Origin: Streptococcus suis
Lineage (GTDB): Bacteria > Bacillota > Bacilli > Lactobacillales > Streptococcaceae
Length of the DNA stretch: 64,000 nucleotides
Reading direction: 5' to 3'
Assembly (NCBI RefSeq): GCF_019856455.1
Contig: NZ_CP082205.1
Span: 496,001 to 560,000, forward strand
Shown here: positions 53,937 to 61,928 of the stretch, piece after piece
Position numbering within the stretch: the first letter of the stretch is position 1
Layout: every line of letters begins with the position of its first letter
Program-made: the position numbers and the translations under genes
Notes under the pieces: generated by a model
The model's database searches: none
The model's input: the letters and a program-made list of their open reading frames with translations, nothing else
What the model was told of the DNA's origin: nothing

Positions 53937-54218
53937 TTATCTATACGCCACCTGAAAATCCTTATAGTCTTCGAAGTTGGCTAGGGTGATATCTAGATAG
54001 GTAACTTTGGCCATACGAGAAGGCCCTTTCCGAATTTCATGGATAAAATGGCTGAGCTTCTCAGCATTATCTGACTGAGCTAAAATGGTGACAGTTCCAT
54101 CATCATTATTCCAAACTCTGCCGTAGATGTCGCCTATTTCCACAGCTAAAAATTGAACAGACCAACGAAAGCCGACTCCTTGCACACGACCAGATGCAAT
54201 CATTTTTACCTTTCGCAT
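53937..54218 (-). CDS. acyP: Acylphosphatase
   Basis: The 93-residue enzyme hydrolyses acyl phosphates. Conserved GRVQGVGFRWSVQ (about residues 10-22) carries the catalytic arginine, and GRVWNNDDGTV (about 35-45) the catalytic asparagine. The ATG at 54218 has AAGGAGAAAC; an 8-codon longer frame lacks a site. The next gene on the other strand is the SpoU methyltransferase. Confidence 0.93.
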   Translation of the reverse strand: MRKVKMIASGRVQGVGFRWSVQFLAVEIGDIYGRVWNNDDGTVTILAQSDNAEKLSHFIHEIRKGPSRMAKVTYLDITLANFEDYKDFQVAYR

Positions 54219-54348
54219 AAGTTTCTCCTTTTGACAAGACATTTACTTTATTATATCATGGTTGGGTAAGACTGTTCAAAAATCAAGATAATTGATTTAG
54301 CCGTTGGGAAATTGAAGTTGCTGAGCAGTAAAAGAAAAAGGGGCATTC

Positions 54349-55089
54349 ATGGAGATCATTCGCTCAAAGGCCAATCATTTGGTCAAGCAGGTTAAGAAAT
54401 TACAACAGAAAAAATACCGTACTTCTTCTTATTTGATTGAAGGTTGGCATTTGTTGGAGGAGGCTTTGGCGGCCAAAGTACCTATTGAACATATCTTGGT
54501 ATCAGAAGAACATGTTCATCGGGTTGCTGGTTTATCCAATGTAACAGTTGTCAGTTCAGATATTATGCAGGATTTAGCAGACTCACGGACACCGCAAGGG
54601 GTAGTAGCTCAACTGTCCTTACTAAATCAGACCTTACCTGATGTCTTAACAGGAAAATTTTTGGTTCTGGAGGATGTGCAGGACCCTGGAAATGTTGGTA
54701 CCATGATCCGTACAGCTGATGCAGCTGGTTTTGATGGAGTATTTCTATCGGATAAGTCGGCAGATATTTACAATATGAAAGTTCTGCGTTCCATGCAAGG
54801 GAGTCATTTCCACTTGCCAGTTTATCGGATGCCTATGACTGCTATTTTTTCTGCTTTAAAAAGCAATCAGCTACAAATCTTGGCAACAACCCTCTCTAGT
54901 CAGTCAGTTGACTATAAGGAAGTTACGCCAAATCCGAGTTTTGCCTTGGTCATGGGAAATGAAGGTCAAGGAATTTCAACTTTTGTAGCCGATGAGGCGG
55001 ATCAACTTGTCCATATTACCATGCCAGGTCAGGCGGAAAGCCTCAATGTAGCCATTGCGGCGGGTATTCTATTGTTTAGCTTTATTTAA
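54349..55089 (+). CDS. SpoU/TrmH-family RNA 2'-O-methyltransferase
   Basis: The 246-residue SPOUT enzyme has an N-terminal substrate-binding domain (SKANHLVKQVKKLQQKKYR to about 90). The knotted methyltransferase domain has LVLEDVQDPGNVGTMIRTADAAGFDGVFLS (motif 1), LVMGNEGQGIS (motif 2) and ITMPGQAESLNVAIAAGILLF (motif 3). The target is probably 23S rRNA (RlmB-like), but the exact nucleotide cannot be told. Confidence 0.9.
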   Translation: MEIIRSKANHLVKQVKKLQQKKYRTSSYLIEGWHLLEEALAAKVPIEHILVSEEHVHRVAGLSNVTVVSSDIMQDLADSRTPQGVVAQLSLLNQTLPDVLTGKFLVLEDVQDPGNVGTMIRTADAAGFDGVFLSDKSADIYNMKVLRSMQGSHFHLPVYRMPMTAIFSALKSNQLQILATTLSSQSVDYKEVTPNPSFALVMGNEGQGISTFVADEADQLVHITMPGQAESLNVAIAAGILLFSFI

Positions 55090-55135
55090 GCCAATTGTAC
55101 TATAGTGTGGTATAATATTCCAACGAGGTTAACGA

Positions 55136-55618
55136 ATGGTTGCATATAAACAAGATAAAGAATACATGCATTACGTGGGGCACTTGATTGCCACACCCAA
55201 GGTGCAAAAATTGGGGAAAATTCCTCATCATTATTACTCCACGCGCTTGGAGCATTCCATCAATGTCTCTTATACAAGCTATAAGATTGCGAAAAAATTT
55301 GGTTGGGATGCCAAGTCAACAGCTCGTGGTGGTCTATTGCATGATTTATTCTTCTATGATTGGAGAGATACCAAATTCAACAAGAGCCATGCTTGGGTTC
55401 ATCCACGAATTGCTAAACGCAATGCTCAGAAACTCATTCAACTCAATAAACTAGAAGAAGACATCATTGTGAAGCATATGTTTGGTGCGACAATCGCTCC
55501 TCCTCGCTACAAGGAATCCTGGATTGTGACATGTGTGGATAAGTATTGGGCTGTGAGAGAGTGGAGTCTGCCCTTACAACACAAGTGGAAAAATCGTAAG
55601 GTCTTCCGTTTTCAATAA
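55136..55618 (+). CDS. HD-domain phosphohydrolase
   Basis: The 160-residue protein has the HD metal-binding pattern: an early histidine in RLEHSINVSYTSYKIA (about residue 40), HD in GGLLHDLFFYDW (about 67-68), and later histidines in SHAWVHPRIAKRNAQ. It would hydrolyse a phosphorylated small molecule; the substrate is unknown. A TGGTATAAT extended -10 lies 27 bases upstream. It precedes the BI-1 gene. Confidence 0.85.
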   Translation: MVAYKQDKEYMHYVGHLIATPKVQKLGKIPHHYYSTRLEHSINVSYTSYKIAKKFGWDAKSTARGGLLHDLFFYDWRDTKFNKSHAWVHPRIAKRNAQKLIQLNKLEEDIIVKHMFGATIAPPRYKESWIVTCVDKYWAVREWSLPLQHKWKNRKVFRFQ

Positions 55619-55639
55619 GATGATTTAAAGGAGAATAGT

Positions 55640-56341
55640 ATGAATAACGATTCATTTATTATTAATCAGGTGGATAATACCGCCCTCAACCGTTTCTTCG
55701 GTAAAATTTATGGTGTGGTTGCCATGGGAATAGGTCTGTCAGCTCTAGTTTCTTTCTTGGCTGTGACCGTCTTTCAATCTTTATTGCTTAGTCTGCTGAG
55801 TGCAGGTTCCATCATCATGATGCTGATTATGATTGGTCAGATTGCCTTGGTTGTTTCTGCTTCAGCAATGGCAGCTAAAAATAGCCCGATGGCTCTACCA
55901 ATGTTTCTTGCCTACTCAGTAACAAATGGGATTACCATCAGCATGATCTTGATGTTCTATACTAGCGAAACAGTTGTACTCGCCTTCGTGTCAGCGGCTC
56001 TTATGTTTGCTATCATGGCTGTGATTGGGATGACAACGAAGAAGGATCTTTCTGGTATGGCCCAGGCATTGCGTGCAGCTCTATGGGGAATTATTATTGC
56101 AAGTGTTGTTAATATCTTCCTTCGTAGCTCTGGTCTAAGCTTTATGATGTCTATCATTTCTGTTTTGGTATTCTCAGGTTTGATTGCTTATGATAACCAA
56201 CGTATCCGCAATGTTTTCGAACAAACTGGTGGTAATGTTGGCCAAGGTTGGGTCGTATTCATGGCGCTTCAGCTCTATCTTGACTTCATCAACCTCTTCC
56301 TCAACCTACTCCGTATCTTTGGTGGTTTGAGTAGAGACTAA
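55640..56341 (+). CDS. Bax inhibitor-1/YccA family membrane protein
   Basis: The 233-residue protein has seven hydrophobic helices and the BI-1 features NRFFGKIYGVVAMGIGLSALVSF at the start and LIAYDNQRIRNVF (the conserved YDxQ region) near residue 180. Family members act as pH-dependent ion leak channels or protease modulators. AAAGGAGAATAG precedes the ATG. Confidence 0.92.
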   Translation: MNNDSFIINQVDNTALNRFFGKIYGVVAMGIGLSALVSFLAVTVFQSLLLSLLSAGSIIMMLIMIGQIALVVSASAMAAKNSPMALPMFLAYSVTNGITISMILMFYTSETVVLAFVSAALMFAIMAVIGMTTKKDLSGMAQALRAALWGIIIASVVNIFLRSSGLSFMMSIISVLVFSGLIAYDNQRIRNVFEQTGGNVGQGWVVFMALQLYLDFINLFLNLLRIFGGLSRD

Positions 56342-56345
56342 TTAT

Positions 56346-56384
56346 GACATATAAAAAAGAGGGTTGCCCTCTTTTTTATATGTC
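56346..56384. terminator. Bidirectional terminator, 18-bp perfect stem
   Basis: GACATATAAAAAAGAGGG and its exact complement around a TTG loop. It serves the convergent BI-1 and pepC genes. Confidence 0.9.
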
Positions 56385-56389
56385 GTTTG

Positions 56390-57721
56390 TTATGCTAGAG
56401 CTCCCATTGGATCCCATGGGGCAAGGACTTGTGGTTGAGCTTGATAAGCTGCTAATTCTTCTTGTGTGAGGAATTCTTTTCGGACAACAATCTGATAAGT
56501 GTACTCGTCCATCCAGCTATCTGATGCGACGAAGTATCCCTTGTCACCAACCTTGTCACCCCAAGAGTTTTCTACTTTCCATTTGAGAGGTAGCTCATTG
56601 TCATCTAAATCAACACCAGTTAAGACCATAGCGTGGGTCATCAAGCTTTCGGAGTAGTCTAATCTTCCAGCCTTGTCTTGATGGAAATGGATATCCAGAC
56701 CTGAAGAGAAGTCGTAGGTGTTGGTTGCCATAATACCAGTTTGACGGTTGCTACTTTGACCGACATCGGAACCAAACCAAACGGACTCACCAGCTTTGAG
56801 TTGAGCAATAGCCAGTTCTTTAAACCGGTTCATTTCTACATTGAGATAGCGGACAGCAGGGGCGCCAACGACGTTCCCCAACAATTCGACTGTATAAGAT
56901 TTATTGTAAGGTTTATCAGTAGTTGGAGCATTGATAATGGAGACATAGTCAGATAGTTTCAAACCAACATATTTCTCGTAGAATGCCTGAGGTGTCACAT
57001 TTGTATCGCGGTGATAGACATTGTCTTTATCTCTATATGCAAAATCAAAGCTACGTGGAGGGAGTCCAAGGTTAACAGCTAGGAAGTTAAAGATTTCTTG
57101 AAGCAAGTTTTCTTTTTGTGTTTGAACCTCTTCCGGAGATGCTCCTTTGGCAAGGAGGTCTCGCAAGATTTGTGCATCTTGACGGAGCAATTTGTTAAGG
57201 TACTGATTGAGCTCACGGCTGGCACTGGATGAGATAGATTCTGGATAGACGGATTTCGGTACCACACCATATTTTTCAAATAGGGCAACAACCATATCCC
57301 ATTGACCGCCATCTTGTTGAGGGGTATCCAATAAGAATTTTACCTTACGGCTACCAATTTCTTGGTCAGCTGTGGCAATGATTTGTTCGAGGAACCAGTT
57401 GGATTTTTCATATTTATCCCAAAAGAAGGTATGGGCCTGTGATAGCTCAAAATTCTCCAGTTTGAAGTCAGAGATGAGTTTGTGGCGGAAGGTGTTTAAT
57501 GCAGCAAACATCCAGCAACGTCCAGAAGCCTTTTGGTTTGAAACAGCGTCCTTTGTCAAGTCGATTGAAAAGACATAGTCATTGTCGATGGCGCTTTGGC
57601 GTGTTTCTAAGGATTTCAAAAGCCCGTTATGGCTAACGGCATTTTCGGTTGCCTGTAGGCTTGGATTAGCTAGATAGTTGGCATACAAGCGTTCTGTAAA
57701 ATCAAAATCTAGTGTTGACAT
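56390..57721 (-). CDS. pepC: Aminopeptidase C (bleomycin hydrolase family)
   Basis: Papain-like C1B cysteine aminopeptidase, cytoplasmic and hexameric in relatives. The 443 residues include the catalytic cysteine in SGRCWMFAALNTFRH (about residues 65-79), the histidine in LMTHAMVLTGVD and the asparagine in WKVENSWGD. The C-terminus is the usual self-trimming arm ending DPMGALA. AAAGGAGTAATAT precedes the ATG. Confidence 0.95.
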   Translation of the reverse strand: MSTLDFDFTERLYANYLANPSLQATENAVSHNGLLKSLETRQSAIDNDYVFSIDLTKDAVSNQKASGRCWMFAALNTFRHKLISDFKLENFELSQAHTFFWDKYEKSNWFLEQIIATADQEIGSRKVKFLLDTPQQDGGQWDMVVALFEKYGVVPKSVYPESISSSASRELNQYLNKLLRQDAQILRDLLAKGASPEEVQTQKENLLQEIFNFLAVNLGLPPRSFDFAYRDKDNVYHRDTNVTPQAFYEKYVGLKLSDYVSIINAPTTDKPYNKSYTVELLGNVVGAPAVRYLNVEMNRFKELAIAQLKAGESVWFGSDVGQSSNRQTGIMATNTYDFSSGLDIHFHQDKAGRLDYSESLMTHAMVLTGVDLDDNELPLKWKVENSWGDKVGDKGYFVASDSWMDEYTYQIVVRKEFLTQEELAAYQAQPQVLAPWDPMGALA

Positions 57722-57854
57722 ATATTACTCCTTTTTTAATGATAATCACATTATAGCGCTCATAATTTATTTTGCAAGTATTTGGTGGAGTTGAAAGCTA
57801 CAGTTCCTCACATATTTGTGATATAATAAGAAAAATATTTGATGAGGTAGAGAT

Positions 57855-59102
57855 ATGACCAAGACACCATTTGTCAGTAAAGAAGTTTTAGAAACCATTA
57901 CGGAGCAATTTCCGACACCATTCCATTTGTATGATGAAAAAGGTATTCGTGAGAAGGCCCGTGCCTTAAATGCAGCTTTTGCATGGAACAAGGGATTTAA
58001 GGAATATTTTGCGGTCAAGGCGACTCCAACTCCAGCTATTTTAAAAATTCTTCAAGAAGAAGGGTGTGGAGTGGACTGTGCAACAGATGTAGAAGTGCTC
58101 ATGAGTGAAAAATTGGGCTTCAAGGACATCATGTTTACATCCAATGACACCCAGGCGCAAGAGTTTGTTTATGCAAGAAAAGTTGGGGCGACCATTAACC
58201 TTGATGCCTATGAACATATTGAGTTTTTGAAAAATGTTGCTGGGATTCCAGAAACGGTCTGTCTCCGTTACAATCCTGGAGGAATCTTCTCGCTGGGAAC
58301 GGACATCATGGATCATCCTGAAGAGTCTAAATTTGGGATGACCAAAGACCAGCTCATGAAAGGCTATAAGGAACTGAAAGAGCTAGGTGTCAAGGAATTT
58401 GGTATTCATGCCTTTCTAGCTTCGAATACAGTAACAAATGACTACTATCCTGTCTTAGCTCGTCAACTCTTTGAATTGGCCTTGGAAATTCGTGAGGAAA
58501 CAGGTGTGACCTTGGACTTCATCAACCTATCAGGTGGGATTGGGGTCAACTATCGTCCTGAGCAAGAACCGAACGACATTGCTGTCATTGGTAAGGGTGT
58601 CCGTAAGGTTTACGAGGAAATTCTCACGCCAGCTGGTATGGGGCATGTCAAAATCTTTACAGAATTGGGTCGCTTTATGTTGGCGCCACACGGTCACTTG
58701 ATTACAAAGGTGCTCCATCGTAAGGAAACCTATCGGACTTATATTGGTGTCGATGCATCGGCAGCCAACCTCATGCGTCCTGCCTTCTATGGCGCCTACC
58801 ACCATATCACCAATATCACGCGCCCAGATGCGCCAATCGAAGTGGTGGATGTGGCAGGTTCCCTCTGTGAAAACAATGACAAGTTTGCGGTTAATCGTGA
58901 CTTACCACGGGCAGAAGTAGGAGACACCTTGGTCATTCATGACAGTGGTGCCCACGGCTTCTCCATGGGCTACAACTACAACGGTCGTCTGCGTTCTTCT
59001 GAAATTCTTTTGCAGGAAGATGGCACAGCGCGGATGATTCGTCGTGCTGAAACTCCTGAGGATTATTTCGCGACCATTTACGGTTTTGATTTTGACAGGT
59101 AA
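57855..59102 (+). CDS. lysA: Diaminopimelate decarboxylase
   Basis: PLP-dependent fold III decarboxylase making L-lysine from meso-diaminopimelate. The 415 residues carry the PLP lysine in FAVKATPTP (Lys55), the glycine-rich phosphate loop in LSGGIGVNYRPE, ELGRFMLAPHG, and the active-site cysteine segment GSLCENNDKFA. AGGTAGAG precedes the ATG. The promoter of the following rdrA gene overlaps its terminator. Confidence 0.93.
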   Translation: MTKTPFVSKEVLETITEQFPTPFHLYDEKGIREKARALNAAFAWNKGFKEYFAVKATPTPAILKILQEEGCGVDCATDVEVLMSEKLGFKDIMFTSNDTQAQEFVYARKVGATINLDAYEHIEFLKNVAGIPETVCLRYNPGGIFSLGTDIMDHPEESKFGMTKDQLMKGYKELKELGVKEFGIHAFLASNTVTNDYYPVLARQLFELALEIREETGVTLDFINLSGGIGVNYRPEQEPNDIAVIGKGVRKVYEEILTPAGMGHVKIFTELGRFMLAPHGHLITKVLHRKETYRTYIGVDASAANLMRPAFYGAYHHITNITRPDAPIEVVDVAGSLCENNDKFAVNRDLPRAEVGDTLVIHDSGAHGFSMGYNYNGRLRSSEILLQEDGTARMIRRAETPEDYFATIYGFDFDR

Positions 59103-59131
59103 GTCAACTGTATCTTTATTAATAAGAATAG

Positions 59132-59176
59132 AGAAGTCCAAATAATATTGAGGGACTTCTTTTTTTGTAGTATAAT
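59132..59176 (+). promoter_or_regulatory. lysA terminator overlapping the rdrA promoter
   Basis: AGAAGTCC/GGACTTCT hairpin plus a T run (59132-59166). TTGAGG (59148-59153) lies in the loop and right arm, 17 bases before TATAAT (59171-59176). Terminator and promoter share DNA. Confidence 0.7.
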
Positions 59177-59204
59177 AAAATCAAATAAATAAGGAGGTCA
59201 GGAC

Positions 59205-61928
59205 ATGACAAAGATTAATTGGGAGAAATATAAAAAAGTAATAAAAAAAGAATTTTCTGAAAAAGAAGAGACAGAAGAGGTCAAAAATTATATATTCTCC
59301 TCTCAACTTGACAAAGTAAATCTTATTTTGGAGCACATGGACACCGTAGGAGGCATTCATTCGAGGAATATTGCCATTACAGGTGATAGAGGGACAGGGA
59401 AGACCTCCTTTATTGAAACACTTAAGCTGGTCTTAGAAAAACAGAATTATTATGTCTTTGATATTGTTAGTCCGACTGTATTGTCTAGTCATCTAAATAT
59501 TTTGGAAATAGTCATTTCTTCTATCTATAGAGAAATAGATCAATTTATTGATTCACATGATGTTCATGATAGAGGCAGGCTGATACAACACTTAAAAAAA
59601 GTGATGAATGCTATTGCGGTTGAAAAGAAGCAATCCGACTATTTCAAACAAAGTAAGCCAGAAATTGAAATGTTAACTGATTTGTCTCATCGCACCTTCT
59701 TAGATGAGGAGACTAAAGAACTTTTTTGTTATTTTAAAAAAGTGTTGAATAATCGACAAGATAGTTGCAAAGAGGTAATTAAGGACCTAGTCTTGATTAT
59801 TGATGATTTAGACTTGGTGGAAAATAATCTCGTCTATGACCTATTGAGAGATATTCAGCATTACTTAGATTCCCAGTTAATTGTCATTTTTGCCTACAAG
59901 GAAGGACAATTGGAACAATCCATGTTTGAACATCTTGCAAAAGGTAATGAAGCATTATTAAATCATGGGGTTATTGATTCCAATGCTATTTTCGGTCAAA
60001 TTGAACGATTTTTAACCAAATTAGTTCCCCTATCAAATAGAATTCCTTTGTTCAAACAAGATGAATTATTGAACAAAACTATTGGAGAGTTCCTAGCTAG
60101 TTTAGACCCTAGTTATGGAGTAGGGGAAAATCTTGAATTTATTACAAAGGACTCCGAAAAAAATAAAAACAATCTAACCATCCGAGAGTGGTTCTATGAG
60201 AGTATTTTCTACCGAACGAACCTGAAACTAGATCCAATTGATATTCGTGAGGAGGCCAGTCGGTTAATGCCCAAAACCCTACGGGAGATGGTCCAGTTAT
60301 GCGAGGAGTTGCATAGCATGCAGGTGATCACACGGAGTATGGATAAGTTAGCTGGAGTTGAGGGGCTAAGAAAGAATATTGGTGCTTTCAGAAGGTATAT
60401 AGGCTATAAGAACTCTACCTACTTCAATCTTGCTACGATGGAATTTTTTCAAAAGTGGGAATTAGCAGAATCTCATCAAGCTAACTATCTAGCTTATCAT
60501 TTTTTGATGTCCTACTATCAAGAGTCATTTGAACAGAATCAAAAGTTAGGGTATCCACTAAATTTATCTAAGTCAGGCTATCCACTAACTCTACGAACAA
60601 TGGAACCTTATAATATAACACTGGGAGATATTTATGCATTAATGGAAGAGTTGAAGTATACTGAGGGAATATCTGCGGACACCTATTACATAGTGTATAT
60701 ATTAAAGGTTTATTATTCCTTGCGGTTATCAGAGTTGCTTTATAATGTTGTACTTCATCACAAGCTATTTGTTCATGTCAAGGAAGAGGCGACGACTTTC
60801 TATATGGCAACATCCACAGAGGAATTACAAATAGAAAAGAATCACGAGCAAGAGGCGACGAAGCTTACGGACAAAGAATATCGTGAACATATTATGACTG
60901 CTATTGAAAAAGTGCCTGCCTTGCAAGCCTACCTTGAACTGGTGAATGCTCAATTTATGCCGCAGAATTTTAACTATGATAGATCTGGTAGTAGAGATGA
61001 TGATTTCTATCTGATTTCGTGGCTTAAGGATGATGATTTACCTGAATATTCTCGCTTATTTAAGAGCTTGTTTCTTAACTCAGAGGTAGCTGCTAAAGGG
61101 CAAATACAGAGAAATATTGGTAAAAGAGAGTCGGTCTTCCGCTATCGCAATCTGTATTCTTATTTGCCTCTTCAATTAACATCTGCAACTTTCTATAAAA
61201 TTGATTTCCTTGCTTTTGCAATTAAGGCAGACTTATTGATGTATAATGTAGTAAGATTTGTTGAGGAAGAAGGCGATACCATCCCTTATTTTATGTCAAA
61301 TATGTTCCACATAGATGTCTTTGTCCGACACAATTATAATGAAAATAATAATAAAGGAAAATTTGCATATATAGCCAAACAGATAGTTTTCGGGTTATGG
61401 CAAGGCAGTAATCAAAGAGCACATGATTTGAAGCACTGGTATAAAAGTTTTGATACAGTATTTGGAACTAAAATTGAAGCATTACATTTGCTGGTAGATA
61501 TTGCAGAGCAAATAAAAATATCAGATAAGCAGACAACGGATGTTTCGGCCCTTTCAGAAGAACAGAAGAGAGATGAACAGGCCAAGAAGGTTGCGGAGAA
61601 ATTGGCTGCTATTTATCATCATATTGGAATGAGTAGAATTCTCTCAAGGTTACATCAGCTTCCCTTTATAGCAGAAATAAAAAGCAATAAGGAGTTGCTT
61701 CAACATTTTTCAGAAGCTATTGTCAAATTAGAAAAGTATGCAAGTGACACTATAAATGTTGGAAATCTTTCACAATTCAGAGAGTCTTTGAAAAAAATTG
61801 GTCAAACATATCCAAGTATTCAAGTTTTAGTTGATAAATTACACAGAAAACAGAAATTATATGTGGAATTCATCCAAGATTTTATTGAAACTGTTAACAA
61901 ATTAGGTGAAGCCGATGAATCAAATTGA
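59205..61928 (+). CDS. rdrA: RADAR anti-phage system ATPase RdrA
   Basis: The 907-residue P-loop ATPase has Walker A GDRGTGKTS (residues 60-68) and Walker B LVLIIDDLDL (195-204), of the KAP/STAND-like type, then a long helical C-terminal region. No membrane helix is obvious. The decisive evidence is the overlapping downstream gene for a large adenosine-deaminase-like protein. This pair defines RADAR, in which RdrA and RdrB assemble into giant complexes that deaminate adenosine nucleotides or RNA and stop phage growth. AAGGAGGTCAGG precedes the ATG. Its coding DNA is more AT-rich than its neighbours, which suggests transfer. Confidence 0.88.
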   Translation: MTKINWEKYKKVIKKEFSEKEETEEVKNYIFSSQLDKVNLILEHMDTVGGIHSRNIAITGDRGTGKTSFIETLKLVLEKQNYYVFDIVSPTVLSSHLNILEIVISSIYREIDQFIDSHDVHDRGRLIQHLKKVMNAIAVEKKQSDYFKQSKPEIEMLTDLSHRTFLDEETKELFCYFKKVLNNRQDSCKEVIKDLVLIIDDLDLVENNLVYDLLRDIQHYLDSQLIVIFAYKEGQLEQSMFEHLAKGNEALLNHGVIDSNAIFGQIERFLTKLVPLSNRIPLFKQDELLNKTIGEFLASLDPSYGVGENLEFITKDSEKNKNNLTIREWFYESIFYRTNLKLDPIDIREEASRLMPKTLREMVQLCEELHSMQVITRSMDKLAGVEGLRKNIGAFRRYIGYKNSTYFNLATMEFFQKWELAESHQANYLAYHFLMSYYQESFEQNQKLGYPLNLSKSGYPLTLRTMEPYNITLGDIYALMEELKYTEGISADTYYIVYILKVYYSLRLSELLYNVVLHHKLFVHVKEEATTFYMATSTEELQIEKNHEQEATKLTDKEYREHIMTAIEKVPALQAYLELVNAQFMPQNFNYDRSGSRDDDFYLISWLKDDDLPEYSRLFKSLFLNSEVAAKGQIQRNIGKRESVFRYRNLYSYLPLQLTSATFYKIDFLAFAIKADLLMYNVVRFVEEEGDTIPYFMSNMFHIDVFVRHNYNENNNKGKFAYIAKQIVFGLWQGSNQRAHDLKHWYKSFDTVFGTKIEALHLLVDIAEQIKISDKQTTDVSALSEEQKRDEQAKKVAEKLAAIYHHIGMSRILSRLHQLPFIAEIKSNKELLQHFSEAIVKLEKYASDTINVGNLSQFRESLKKIGQTYPSIQVLVDKLHRKQKLYVEFIQDFIETVNKLGEADESN

